From Mesorhizobium sp. B2-4-15 (GTDB lineage: Bacteria; Pseudomonadota; Alphaproteobacteria; Rhizobiales; Rhizobiaceae): a stretch of 64,000 nt of DNA. Below the pieces are notes generated by a model that was not told the origin of the DNA, ran no database searches, and saw only the letters and a program-made list of their open reading frames with translations. Of the stretch, positions 52,059 to 60,717 are shown piece by piece. The translations under genes were made by a program, and so were the position numbers. The DNA lies in contig NZ_VFUZ01000018.1 of NCBI RefSeq assembly GCF_006658505.1, positions 61,843 through 125,842 on the forward strand, written 5' to 3'. The first letter of the stretch is position 1. Each line of letters opens with the position of its first letter.

Positions 52059-52364
52059 ATGCGGTACAACTTCTCCACGCGCCTGCGCGATGACGTCAAT
52101 TCGGCCGTCCAGACGGCATTCCACAAGGGCATCGTCAACATCGCGGCGGTGGCTGAGCAGGTCAGGGTCAGGAACCTTGTGGAAAACGTCGCCCTCGAGG
52201 ACATCGAATATCTGGTCCTGCGGGCCGCCCAACTGCTTGGCGCGCCGATAGAATTCGACGCTCGGAGCAACGGATTGGCTTTGCCTGGAAATGGTTTCGT
52301 CGCGGATGGTGGCGAGGACGCGATGATCCCGCCCGATCTTCGTCAACATGCCTCGATGCAATAG
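52059..52364 (+). CDS. Hypothetical 101-residue protein
   Basis: MRYNFSTRLRDDVNSAVQTA, FHKGIVNIAAVAEQVRVRNL and VENVALEDIEYLVLRAAQLL form a helical domain with a helix-turn-helix-like look (NIAAVAEQVRVRNL), followed by a polar tail. GGGAGG lies just upstream of ATG 52059. It follows an AT-rich intergenic region that probably contains its promoter. Family not recognised. Confidence 0.65.
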   Translation: MRYNFSTRLRDDVNSAVQTAFHKGIVNIAAVAEQVRVRNLVENVALEDIEYLVLRAAQLLGAPIEFDARSNGLALPGNGFVADGGEDAMIPPDLRQHASMQ

Positions 52365-52381
52365 CCCGGCGACGCCAAACC

Positions 52382-52510
52382 GGGCGGCGGGTCAAGGCGC
52401 CGGGCAAATGGACGCCGCCGCTGCCGGCCTACCACTTCTATTGCCCCAGCCGGCGGCACGCCTCCCTGGCCTTCAAACTGCTGGTCGATACCTTGCGCTA
52501 CCAGCCATGA
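52382..52510 (+). pseudogene. C-terminal remnant of a LysR-family regulator
   Basis: The frame reads VKAPGKWTPPLPAYHFYCPS, then RRHASLAFKLLVDTLRYQP and a TGA at 52508-52510. The YHFYCPSRRHASLAFKLLVD pattern is the familiar C-terminal end of LysR effector domains (Y-x-x-Y-P-S-R-R...ALIDxLR). The DNA-binding and most of the effector domain are missing. It has no start. Confidence 0.7.
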
Positions 52511-52543
52511 CGGGGAGAACATGCTCCCGAACGGGATCGACCG

Positions 52544-53623
52544 TCAGCGCGTCGCATACCTGGCCAGCGCGTGCTCGATCAGCACGTCGATGACCTGGCT
52601 GTAGCCGATGCCCGTCGCCGCCAGCGCCTTGGCGTACATCGAAATGTCGGTGAAGCCGGGAAGCGTGTTGACCTCGTTGACCAGCAGCGAACCGTCAGCG
52701 CGCAGGAAGAAATCGACGCGTGCCATGGCCTCGCAGCCGAGCGCCCGGAAAGCCCGCGCGGCCATCTCCTTGGCCTTGTCGGCAATCGCGGCCGGCACAT
52801 CGGCGGGCACCTTGACCACCGCGCCGTCGGCGTCGAGATATTTGGCCTCATAGGTGTAGAAGCCATGCTTGCCGGCCGGAATGATCTCGCCGGGCAGCGA
52901 CACGGTGAGCGAGCCGTCGGCCCGCTCCAGCACCGAACACTCGATCTCGCGCCCGTCGACGAACTCCTCGACCAGCACCTTGCCGTCGTAGCGGAAAGCC
53001 GTTTCGACGGCCTCGTCGAAACCGTCCCTGTCATTCACCTTGCTCACCCCGAAGGACGAGCCCTGGCGTGCCGGCTTGGCGAAGAACGGCAACCCGAGCG
53101 CCCCGGCGATCTCCTGGAACGAACCGACATCGTTTCGATGCACAGTAACGGAGCGGGCAACGGCGAGCCCGGCCTCGCGCATGAGCCGCTTGGCGACATC
53201 CTTGTCCATGGCGGCGGCCGAGGCGAGGATGCCGCAGCCGACATAGGCGACATCGGCAACCTCTGCGTAGCCCTGCACCGAGCCGTCCTCGCCGAACGGA
53301 CCGTGCAGGACGGGAAAGACGACATCGACCGGCGGCAGTTCAGGCTGGGCGCCGCCTTTCGACACCGCCACCAGCCGGCCCTTGCCGCCGGGCAACAGCG
53401 CGACCTCGGCGCCATCCGCCGACAGCGGAGCCCCTGCCCCGTCGCCGATGGCGTCGGACGACGGTTGCAGCAGCCATTTGCCCTCCCTGGAAATGGCGAT
53501 CGGCACCACCTCGTAGCGCGTCCGGTCGATCGCCTTCAGCACATTGGCGGCCGACAGGCGCGAGACGTCATGCTCGGCCGAGCGCCCGCCATAAAGGATG
53601 GCGACCCTGATCTTGTCCTTCAT
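52544..53623 (-). CDS. ddl: D-alanine--D-alanine ligase
   Basis: The 359-residue ATP-grasp enzyme joins two D-alanines for peptidoglycan. Landmarks are VAILYGGRSAEHDVSRLSA, VFPVLHGPFGEDGSVQGYAE, PFFAKPARQGSSFGVSKV (ATP-binding lysine and glycine-rich loop), LVEEFVDGREIECSVLE and the late FLRADGSLLVNEVNTLPGFT with the magnesium-binding Asn/Glu. ATG 53623 has GAGGGAA upstream; longer in-frame starts are unsupported. It is not in the usual ftsQAZ/mur cluster here, so it may be a second, accessory copy. Confidence 0.93.
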   Translation of the reverse strand: MKDKIRVAILYGGRSAEHDVSRLSAANVLKAIDRTRYEVVPIAISREGKWLLQPSSDAIGDGAGAPLSADGAEVALLPGGKGRLVAVSKGGAQPELPPVDVVFPVLHGPFGEDGSVQGYAEVADVAYVGCGILASAAAMDKDVAKRLMREAGLAVARSVTVHRNDVGSFQEIAGALGLPFFAKPARQGSSFGVSKVNDRDGFDEAVETAFRYDGKVLVEEFVDGREIECSVLERADGSLTVSLPGEIIPAGKHGFYTYEAKYLDADGAVVKVPADVPAAIADKAKEMAARAFRALGCEAMARVDFFLRADGSLLVNEVNTLPGFTDISMYAKALAATGIGYSQVIDVLIEHALARYATR

Positions 53624-53639
53624 GGAAATTCCCTCGAAC

Positions 53640-54257
53640 TCAAATGGCGACGGCAATGCCGCGATTGGCAAAGAAACGATCGAAATCGGATGGCGCCAAC
53701 TCTGCGTTTGCCTGTGTGGCGCTGGTATGGCCGGACGGATTGTGGAAGCAAAAACCCTGATCGGGTGCCGAAGTGACCAGCACCAGGTGGCCGCCCTTCG
53801 ACGGCGGTTCACGCTCGGGCCAGCGGATCGAGCTGCTGACGGAAGCGATGAAGAAGCGCGACCGGGTAAGGATCGCCGGAATGTCCGCTGTCGCGACACC
53901 GGTCATCACCTCGGCGTCCAGGCCGAACTCCGCCTTCACGAAAATGACGAAGGGCGCATAGATCAGCCCCTTGATCGATCCCCCGCTGACGACATAGCCG
54001 CCATATCCAGTGCATCGTCTCGCCAGCACGACCGTCGGCACGATCTCGCCCCGCGTCGCCAGGATCATCTTGAGACACGCCATGCCGCAGATGTTGGCGG
54101 CCCAGAGAGCGTATTCGTCGAGCGTCTCGGCACCCGAACCCCGCCACAGCGGATCCCGCCGCAACGCCGCCTCGGCGCCGTCGGCGAGCACGGCCAGCGT
54201 CATGTCAGGCGTTTCCCATTGGCTGAAAAACGGCACGGCTTCGGGCAACGGACTCAT
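53640..54257 (-). CDS. C39-like cysteine peptidase domain protein
   Basis: The 205-residue protein resembles the Peptidase_C39_2 fold: VPFFSQWETPDMTL near the start, the probable active cysteine in NICGMACLKMILATRG, a GG-rich loop (YVVSGGSIKGLIYAPF), and the probable histidine in GGHLVLVTSAPDQG followed by FHNPSGH. No signal peptide or membrane segment is seen, so it is likely cytosolic. It lies 16 bases upstream of ddl on the same strand, so the two may be co-transcribed. Substrate unknown; a peptide or cell-wall link to ddl is only suggested by position. Confidence 0.75.
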   Translation of the reverse strand: MSPLPEAVPFFSQWETPDMTLAVLADGAEAALRRDPLWRGSGAETLDEYALWAANICGMACLKMILATRGEIVPTVVLARRCTGYGGYVVSGGSIKGLIYAPFVIFVKAEFGLDAEVMTGVATADIPAILTRSRFFIASVSSSIRWPEREPPSKGGHLVLVTSAPDQGFCFHNPSGHTSATQANAELAPSDFDRFFANRGIAVAI

Positions 54258-54698
54258 GCGACGCCTCAGGGCTCAGTTCAATTTCGCATACGAGAATACG
54301 AGATTGATGAAAACCGATCTGCGGACATTTGGCGCGCGAGCATCCGGCCATGCTTGGGGAAGGCTCTTCGCGAACGACGATCGGATACATTCAGATACAT
54401 AAGACTTGGCGCGCCGTCGCATGTCGGAAAGTCATTTCCATGCGTTCGCGCCGAGAACGCGGCAAGTCTGGTCTACGTCACTCGAGAGTGCCGGCATCGT
54501 AGTACACGATAGCGGTTGTTCAGTAGAGGCCGTCCAGAGAAAAAGTAGTGCCCTGTCCACCTATCGCGACAAGTAGTGATATTAGACTTATCTAATTAGC
54601 TCATTTTGCAAATATAAAGGTTTGCCAAATTCAATTAAGAAAGCCGTAACGCGGTGCGTATACTGATTGCGCGTCCGGGTGGCTATAGGGGATGGGTC
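54258..54698. other. 441-base intergenic region, AT-rich at its right half
   Basis: The region from about 54540 to 54690 is markedly A/T-rich and probably contains the promoter of the membrane protein at 54699. Open frames here are antisense extensions without binding sites. No terminator is clear. Confidence 0.5.
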
Positions 54699-55448
54699 AT
54701 GGTCGAAGACAATATCTGGGCGGCTTCACTCGAAGTTTATATCCGCAACCGTAGATGGGTTCTTGGATACATCGTTTTGGCTGGCGCGCTGGCGGTGCTT
54801 GAAAGCTTCGTGAAAGTCAATTCGGGAGCTTCAATCTTCGTCGGCGTAATGACGTCGACCTTCTTGGCTATTCCTGCTCACATCGCGGTTTTGACGCAGC
54901 TAGATACCGACCAGGTATCCAATTGGCTGAAGGAAAGGCCTAAGGCTTTTTTCAGTTTCGTAAGACGTTGCCTCTTGCTCGGCTTTCTCGGCGCGATAGC
55001 TCCCTTTGCGGTCGGGATTGCCATGGTCATCGGCGGCGTTCATGCGTCAGTCGCCCTGTTGGCGGCAATTCTTGTCTGGGTTTTTTCCGGCATCGCTGCG
55101 TTCGCAAAATGGGGTACGATGTTGCCTGCGGTCATTGCCGACGATGATCAAACACTTGCGGCTGCCGGCAAGCGTGGTTCCAAGGTGTTCGGCTATGCGT
55201 TTCCGCGTCTGCTCATCTCGTTCGGCCTGATCACTCTTCTATTCATAGTGGCGTTGATGCTGCTGTTCACTCTGCTGGGCATCGATCCCAAAAATCCAGG
55301 ATCCCTGTCTCTGGTTCTGCCTGTCGTCGGCGCCACCATTACCGCCTATCAAATCGTCATGACGTCCCTCGTGTTGTCGCGCTCCTACCTCAGGGCGCAA
55401 CCACCTGCGCCATCTACACGCCGGATGGCATTTGTGGTTGGCAGATAA
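54699..55448 (+). CDS. Hypothetical polytopic membrane protein
   Basis: The 249-residue protein has about six hydrophobic segments: WVLGYIVLAGALAVLES, IFVGVMTSTFLAIPAHIAVL, LLLGFLGAIAPFAVGIAMVI, SVALLAAILVWVFSGIAAFA, LLISFGLITLLFIVALMLLF and SLVLPVVGATITAYQIVMTS. Base composition is lower in GC than its neighbours, suggesting acquisition by transfer. ATG 54699 has GGGGA upstream. No function or family is recognised. Confidence 0.7.
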   Translation: MVEDNIWAASLEVYIRNRRWVLGYIVLAGALAVLESFVKVNSGASIFVGVMTSTFLAIPAHIAVLTQLDTDQVSNWLKERPKAFFSFVRRCLLLGFLGAIAPFAVGIAMVIGGVHASVALLAAILVWVFSGIAAFAKWGTMLPAVIADDDQTLAAAGKRGSKVFGYAFPRLLISFGLITLLFIVALMLLFTLLGIDPKNPGSLSLVLPVVGATITAYQIVMTSLVLSRSYLRAQPPAPSTRRMAFVVGR

Positions 55449-55473
55449 GACCTCTCCATACACGCGCGCGCAC

Positions 55474-55566
55474 CGGAGCATCGACCACCTCCAACTCATG
55501 GTCAGCGATCTCCATGTCAGCCGGCGGTTCTACAAGGGCCGTGATGCAGTTCCTGGATTTCCATGA
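55474..55566 (+). pseudogene. N-terminal remnant of a glyoxalase/VOC-family gene
   Basis: The frame RSIDHLQLMVSDLHVSRRFY followed by KGRDAVPGFP and stop matches the start of vicinal-oxygen-chelate proteins (IDHxxLxVSDLxxSxxFY). The first metal-ligand histidine position is kept. The rest of the gene is gone within 30 codons. It is a fragment between the membrane protein and the porin gene, in a stretch (55449-55839) with no other supported gene. Confidence 0.6.
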
Positions 55567-55839
55567 AGACACCTCCTCGCAAGGCTCCGAATTTAAATTC
55601 GGACCGGGCGTCGTCAATACGCGCGGCGGTGTCAACTGACATGCCTTGCCCGGCTCCGCCGGATCTCTGGCAAGTTGGCCCTGCGCGGCGGCTGGCAAAT
55701 TTCCGGACAGTGTCCGCCGCGCAGCGCCAGCCGCCTCACTTGGTGTTGGTCACCGAGGCGGGCCGGTAGTGTCCATGGTGGCGCGTTTCAGGCACGAGCA
55801 AACCCCGGCGCGAGGGCGGGATTTGCTCGGTTCGATGGG

Positions 55840-56529
55840 TCAGAACTTGTAGCTAAGGCCGACCCGTACATCGTGCGTCTTAAGATCGGTATTCGCAACC
55901 GTGTCAGGACCAAAAAGCGGCACCGAGATATCCTTCTTGCCAAAGTCGGAGTAGCGATATTCGACGCGAGCGATCCACCTGTCGGTGAAAGCGTGCTCGA
56001 CGCCGGCTCCAACCGTCCAGCCAAGATGCGTTTCGTCGTGGATTAGTAATGAACCGCTGGTGTTGATCACACTTATTTCATACTTGGCCGCGGCCACGCC
56101 CGCGGTGATGTAAGGCAAGGTCCGATCGAACGCATAGCCAGCCCGCAGCCGCGCCGACCCCGACCATTGGAGTTCGCTCTTGAGCAACGCGCCGGCGCCG
56201 GCGAAGGTCGCCATCGCATCTACATTGCTGTACGCAATGTCGGCCTCGGCACCGAGCACGAAGCGGTTCGCCATTTCCTGGTTGAAGCCGATATGGATGC
56301 CGCCGATGAAACCGTCCGGATCGAGGGGAGCGTTGACGTCGGTGCCCCCAATGCCAGCGCCAGCGATGAAGAGATTGGATTTACCGGCGGCGTAGCCAAA
56401 ATGAACGCCGGCATAGAGGCCGGACCAGGTGTAGCCGGCGGCAACGGGCAAGGTTTCATTGATGTCGGCCGCAGATGCCATTCCGACTGGCGCGAGAACA
56501 AAGGCCGTAGCGAGAAGAATCGTTTTCAT
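55840..56529 (-). CDS. Outer-membrane beta-barrel protein, Omp25/31 family
   Basis: The 229-residue protein has a signal peptide (MKTILLATAFVLAPVGMASA). The mature protein begins with a linker then the family's first strand GYTWSGLYAGVHFGYAAGKS, repeating aromatic/glycine strand patterns (NRFVLGAEADIAYSNV; WSGSARLRAGYAFDRTLPYI; GWTVGAGVEHAFTDRWIARV, EYRYSDFG) and ends DVRVGLSYKF, a typical C-terminal aromatic OMP signal. Similar proteins in Brucella and rhizobia are major surface antigens. The ribosome-binding site is weak (GGGGCAGC). Confidence 0.9.
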   Translation of the reverse strand: MKTILLATAFVLAPVGMASAADINETLPVAAGYTWSGLYAGVHFGYAAGKSNLFIAGAGIGGTDVNAPLDPDGFIGGIHIGFNQEMANRFVLGAEADIAYSNVDAMATFAGAGALLKSELQWSGSARLRAGYAFDRTLPYITAGVAAAKYEISVINTSGSLLIHDETHLGWTVGAGVEHAFTDRWIARVEYRYSDFGKKDISVPLFGPDTVANTDLKTHDVRVGLSYKF

Positions 56530-56751
56530 TGTTGTTTGCTGCCCCAAGGGTGTTGCACTTCCCCGCTGCGGAAATGCTCAGCGGGGATCCAGTTGGTGTC
56601 GAGAGCCCGATGTTGCATTGTTCGCCACCCGCGTCTTGGGCTGAACCGCACCGGAATTGTCTTGGAATGCGCCGCAGCACTTGGCCGGCCGGTGTGGCCA
56701 TTCGGCATCAGCCGAGACACGGGCCGGCAGGACGGTCCCGTTCAGAATTTG

Positions 56752-56832
56752 TAGGCGATGCCGAGCCGGATATCGTGCGTCTTCAGTTCGATCGCATCGG
56801 GATTCAACACGGCTCCATCGAAGGTCGAGTGA
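56752..56832 (-). pseudogene. C-terminal remnant of a second Omp25/31 gene
   Basis: The 3' end reads STFDGAVLNPDAIELKTHDI, then RLGIAYKF and stop, nearly parallel to the end of the intact gene (TVANTDLKTHDVRVGLSYKF). Upstream coding sequence is lost. This suggests an ancestral tandem pair of porin genes, with one copy decayed. Confidence 0.65.
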
Positions 56833-56997
56833 GGTGTGGACTGAAGGTCACCAAGCACCAGGAGGCGGGAGGTTCCAGGTCATGCGCGCCGACATCTACA
56901 ATGGAGGCACGCCGTCCTTCGTGCCATTCACCAGGCTCGAAGGACGGCAGCATCAAGGGCACGCATAACGGCCCCTGAAGCCTCGGGCGCGGCGGGA

Positions 56998-58206
56998 TTA
57001 CCCCTTCAGCAGGGCCGCCAACCTTGGAATGCCCTCGGTCACCGCGCGGCGGTCGGCCAGCGTGAACGACAGCCGCAGCGTGTTGCGCCCGGTGCCGTCG
57101 GCATAGAAGGCATTACCGGGCACGAAGGCGACGCGCGCCTCCTTCACCGACCGCGCCAGCAGTTCGGTGGCATCGGCCCCCTCCGGCAGCGTCACCCAAA
57201 CGAACATGCCGCCTTCCGGCCGGCTCCAGGTCACACCCTCGGGCATATTGGCCTCGAGCGCGGCAAGCAGGCCGTCGCGGCGCTCGCGATAGGCGCCGAT
57301 CAGCTTTTCCACCTGGCCGTCGAACACCGATTCGGCAACGCGGTGCATGACCAGCTGGTTGATCGACGGGCTGTGCAGGTCGGAAGCCTGCTTCATCAGC
57401 ACCAGTTTCTCCACCACATGGCGCGGTGCGCAGACCCAGCCGACACGCATGCCGGGCGACAGGATTTTCGAGAACGATCCGCAATAGAGCGTGCGCGCCT
57501 TGTCGATGCCGCCGGACCTGATGCAGTCGAGCGCCAGGATCGGCGGCACGCCCTCGCCGTCATAGCGCAGCGCGCGATAGGCGGCGTCCTCGATGACGGC
57601 GATGTCGAGTTCGCCGGCGAGGTCGAGCACGGCCTCGCGTTGCTTCCGGTCCAGCGTGTTGCCGGTCGGGTTGGCGAAGTCAGGCACCAGATAGGCGAAC
57701 TTGACCTTGCCGCCATTCGCGGCCGCCGCCGCGCGATAGGCGTCAGGCGTCATGTTGCCGCCTTCCGGGCGCAGCCGGTCATAGCGCGGCTCGTAGGCGT
57801 TGAAGGCCTGCAGCGCGCCGAGATAGGTCGGCCATGTCACCAGCGCGGTATCGCCCGGCGAAAGGAACAGCTTGCCGAGATAATCCAGCGCCTGCTGCGA
57901 GCCGGAGGTGATGAAGATGTTGGCCTCGTCGCAGGCGACGCCGAGCTTGCCCATCTGCCCGGCGAGCCAGCGCCGCAGCGGCAGATAGCCTTCCGAGACC
58001 TGGTATTGCAGCGCCGCCCCCGCCTCCGCGCCGCTGAGCACTTCGGCATAGGCATCGCGGATGGCATCGGCCGGAAACAGCGACGGATCGGGGATGCCGC
58101 CGGCGAAGGAGATGATATCAGGCTTGTCAAGCAGCTTCAGCAGCTCGCGGATTTCGGAAGCCTTCATGCGCGAGGAGCGCGAAGCCAACAGGTTCAAAAG
58201 GGTCAA
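56998..58206 (-). CDS. PLP-dependent class I aminotransferase (LysN/2-aminoadipate type)
   Basis: The 402-residue aminotransferase has SFAGGIPDPSLFPADAI near the N-terminus, ITSGSQQALDYLGKLFLSPG, YLVPDFANPTGNTLDRKQRE (with the PxFxNPTG pyridoxal motif), and the lysine context YCGSFSKILSPGMRVGWVCA, where SFSK carries the PLP-binding lysine. Late residues NTLRLSFTLAD bind the alpha-carboxylate. Relatives act on 2-aminoadipate, aromatic amino acids or branched-chain keto acids. The start is TTG 58206, 6 bases after GGAGG. A perfect palindrome lies immediately upstream. Confidence 0.92.
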   Translation of the reverse strand: MTLLNLLASRSSRMKASEIRELLKLLDKPDIISFAGGIPDPSLFPADAIRDAYAEVLSGAEAGAALQYQVSEGYLPLRRWLAGQMGKLGVACDEANIFITSGSQQALDYLGKLFLSPGDTALVTWPTYLGALQAFNAYEPRYDRLRPEGGNMTPDAYRAAAAANGGKVKFAYLVPDFANPTGNTLDRKQREAVLDLAGELDIAVIEDAAYRALRYDGEGVPPILALDCIRSGGIDKARTLYCGSFSKILSPGMRVGWVCAPRHVVEKLVLMKQASDLHSPSINQLVMHRVAESVFDGQVEKLIGAYRERRDGLLAALEANMPEGVTWSRPEGGMFVWVTLPEGADATELLARSVKEARVAFVPGNAFYADGTGRNTLRLSFTLADRRAVTEGIPRLAALLKG

Positions 58207-58230
58207 GACACGCCTCCCCGGACGTTTCGA

Positions 58231-58257
58231 ATATAGGTCAACTTAGCTGACCTATAT
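58231..58257. promoter_or_regulatory. 27-base palindrome ATATAGGTCA-N7-TGACCTATAT
   Basis: Ten-base arms are exact reverse complements around acttagc. It lies 25-51 bases upstream of the aminotransferase start, where the promoter should be. AGGTCA/TGACCT symmetry fits a dimeric regulator. No regulator gene is adjacent, so the protein is unidentified. Confidence 0.65.
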
Positions 58258-58382
58258 CCGCTCTTGCCGGCAAATTGAATAGAGCCTGAAAGAATTCCCG
58301 CATGCGCCAGCGTCGCGGAAAGAGCCCAGGCGTGCGGCTGGCCCATTGATCCCGTTACCGGAGACCCATTCCCTCCCCTCGA

Positions 58383-58500
58383 GGGGAGGGAATGCTGCCG
58401 CGCGCATCTTACTTCCACCCCGGAATCGAAAAACATGCTCCATCTGCCAGGATCGGCATCAACGGGAGTCTCCCTCCCGCCTGTGGGGAGGGGTTAGGGG
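58383..58500. repeat. ~120-bp intergenic repeat, copy 1
   Basis: The unit runs from ggggagggaatgctgccgcg through aaacatgctc and ctgccaggatcggc to ctccctcccgcctgtgggga. An inverted copy occupies 63826-63955. Both ends carry short G/C hairpins. The remaining 58260-58754 has no supported gene. Confidence 0.8.
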
Positions 58501-58754
58501 GGACGGGCTCTCGAGGAGCGCGGCTATCCTCCACTTCCTATCGCGTTCGGATGTCCGAAAATAGGGCGTGGATCGAGTTGCTTTCGGCTAGCATCTGGCG
58601 GAACTTCAGTGCGTAACATCCGTTGATTCTGACAGACCGAGAAACCGGGCGTTTAATCAATTCGCAATCGAGCGATGTGACACTGCGCCCTCGTCATAGC
58701 TGTCATTTCAGAGCCAAATCCGATAGCATCTCGTGAAACAAGGGAGAGATGGTA

Positions 58755-58952
58755 ATGGCGAAGTCCATGACTATGATGTCCGGAAAGAAAGCCGCAACCG
58801 CTGCAGCGGCTACCGACAAGAATCCCGTTTACAGGACTGTCGTCCGAGAGCTGCGCACGCTACAGACGGCCGTTGAAAGTCCTAGCGGCAGTTGGACATT
58901 GCTCAAAGAGCGCTCCTCGGCTAACGGTAGCTTTATCGAAAAGCGAAAATAG
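58755..58952 (+). CDS. Hypothetical 65-residue protein preceding the dGTPase-like gene
   Basis: The product MAKSMTMMSGKKAATAAAAT, DKNPVYRTVVRELRTLQTAV, ESPSGSWTLLKERSSANGSF and EKRK has a Lys/Ala-rich start and a helical middle. It begins 6 bases after GGGAGAG and ends 12 bases before the dGTPase gene, so the two are likely one transcript. No family is recognised. A partner or regulatory role for the hydrolase is possible but unproven. Confidence 0.6.
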   Translation: MAKSMTMMSGKKAATAAAATDKNPVYRTVVRELRTLQTAVESPSGSWTLLKERSSANGSFIEKRK

Positions 58953-58964
58953 CGCCGGGGGGCC

Positions 58965-60425
58965 ATGCGTTCGTTGTATTCTGAGTCCGATCACGGACGC
59001 GTTGTTGGCACCCAAAATTCTGAAGACTACCGCGACGAATGGCGCCGAGACTACGCGCGCCTCATTCACAGCGTTGGTTTTCGCCGGTTGCAAGGCAAAA
59101 CCCAAGTCTTTCCCGGTCACGAGGGTGATTTCTTTCGAAATCGACTAACGCACTCTTTGGAAGTGGCCCAGATCGCAAAATCCATTGCGATAAGGCTAAA
59201 TGCTACTCATGAGCTTTTTGCCGATCCGGCCCAAAAGTTGGTCCCGGACCTCGTCGAATTCGCCGGCATGGCGCATGACCTTGGGCATCCGCCATTTGGA
59301 CACAATGGTGAAGAGGCCCTCGATGAGTGTATGCGGGAAAGCTTCGGCGGGTTTGAAGGCAACGCTCAGACCTTCCGCATCTTGTCACGGCTTGAGAAGA
59401 AGGTAACTTTAACGGCGCCGGACGATCTGCGTCCCTTCGCCGACGAAAAAGATCAGAGGTGTGGGTTAAATCTCACCTATAGATCGCTTGCCTCTATATT
59501 GAAATACGACTCGGTGATCCCGATCCGGTCTGGCGACAGACCCGAGGATAAGCGCAACGAGGTTGTCAAAGGTTTTTACGAATCCGACAGGCAATTGGTA
59601 GAGAAAATCAAAGAGAAGGTGCTTGGAGAAAAGTACGTCGGAAAATTCAAAGTTGTTGAATGTTCAATAATGGACATTGCCGACGACATCGCTTACTCGA
59701 CATATGATCTTGAGGACGTATTTAAGAGCGGGTTTCTTAGCCCTTTAGATCTTTTTGCTCTTGATTTTGCGATTTATGACAACGTTGTCACTACCATCAA
59801 CAAGCGGCTGGCGAAGCAGTATCCTGAAGTTTCTACGCGCATAACCGTTAAAGACGTGCACGAGATTTTGCATGACGTTTTTTCGGAATTGTTCACGTTT
59901 GGAACAGAACAAATAGCGATTCTGAAAAACAGGAAGTCAACAAACGAATATAAAAAGATGTACTTCTCAGTCGAAGCGCAGCAAAGATCAAGACTATATG
60001 CTGAAGATGGTTACTATAGAACTGCGTTTACATCGAATCTTGTCGGAGCTTTTATCCAAGGGGTCGAGGTGCAGCCCAATTCGGTTCATCCGCAGTTGCA
60101 CAATGTGCGCCTGGATCTGAAAACATTCATAACCGTCGAGGTACTAAAAAACATAACGTATGAGGCAGTTATCCGGGCACCAGCATTGCAGGTAGTAGAA
60201 TACAGAGGGAAAGACATAATCAAGAAAATATATGACGCTATTAATGAAAAAGGCGGCGATAGATTGCTACCGAGGGATTTTAGAGAAATATACAAAAATG
60301 GCGACGATCTGAACAAGTGCAGGACCGTCTGCGATTTCATCGCGGGAATGACTGACCGCTACGCGGTTGAATTTTACAGTCGTTTGTTCGGTGCGAACGG
60401 TATGACGATGCATAAGCCGCTGTAG
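58965..60425 (+). CDS. dGTPase-family HD-domain dNTP triphosphohydrolase
   Basis: The 486-residue protein has the HD-domain metal ligands in RNRLTHSLEVAQIAKSIAIR (H63), EFAGMAHDLGHPPFGHNGEE (H104, D105) and IMDIADDIAYSTYDLED (D240). FRRLQGKTQVF and LIHSVGFRRL near the start are typical of dGTPase/Dgt proteins, which hydrolyse dNTPs to deoxynucleosides. Codon usage and GC content are clearly lower than the flanking genes, with long A/T-rich runs after 59450, so it is probably transferred. Mesorhizobium-type genomes normally have a separate housekeeping dgt-like gene; this copy may serve in phage defence. Confidence 0.88.
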   Translation: MRSLYSESDHGRVVGTQNSEDYRDEWRRDYARLIHSVGFRRLQGKTQVFPGHEGDFFRNRLTHSLEVAQIAKSIAIRLNATHELFADPAQKLVPDLVEFAGMAHDLGHPPFGHNGEEALDECMRESFGGFEGNAQTFRILSRLEKKVTLTAPDDLRPFADEKDQRCGLNLTYRSLASILKYDSVIPIRSGDRPEDKRNEVVKGFYESDRQLVEKIKEKVLGEKYVGKFKVVECSIMDIADDIAYSTYDLEDVFKSGFLSPLDLFALDFAIYDNVVTTINKRLAKQYPEVSTRITVKDVHEILHDVFSELFTFGTEQIAILKNRKSTNEYKKMYFSVEAQQRSRLYAEDGYYRTAFTSNLVGAFIQGVEVQPNSVHPQLHNVRLDLKTFITVEVLKNITYEAVIRAPALQVVEYRGKDIIKKIYDAINEKGGDRLLPRDFREIYKNGDDLNKCRTVCDFIAGMTDRYAVEFYSRLFGANGMTMHKPL

Positions 60426-60534
60426 GAAGGTTCCGAACCTCCAGAAGGCATTCAAAGTACCTTTGCGCTAATCACACGTCAGCTTGAGGAATCGCCCGAT
60501 AGCAGTCCTCCTCGTCGCCCTTGCTTCACGACCA

Positions 60535-60690
60535 TCACTTCGCCTTCCTCAGCTGCACGCCTGGTCCCTCGCCATCCTCGGCGACGAAGATGACGCCGGC
60601 GGCTTCGAGTGCCGTGCGGCGGGGGTACTCTCGTAGGGCGAAAGCCACGGCCCCCTTTGCGATTGCCCTGCCGTTTACGGAGAGAAATGG
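60535..60690 (-). pseudogene. C-terminal fragment of an XRE-type regulator
   Basis: The frame ends RRTALEAAGVIFVAEDGEGP, then GVQLRKAK and TGA at 60535, which matches the usual end of rhizobial XRE-type regulators (ALEAAGVEFxxENGGGPGVRLRK). The helix-turn-helix part is not recoverable upstream. It lies just after the dGTPase gene, and may mark the edge of the inserted segment. Confidence 0.6.
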
Positions 60691-60717
60691 CGGGGGACCT
60701 GCGCAACCCTTTCAGGC

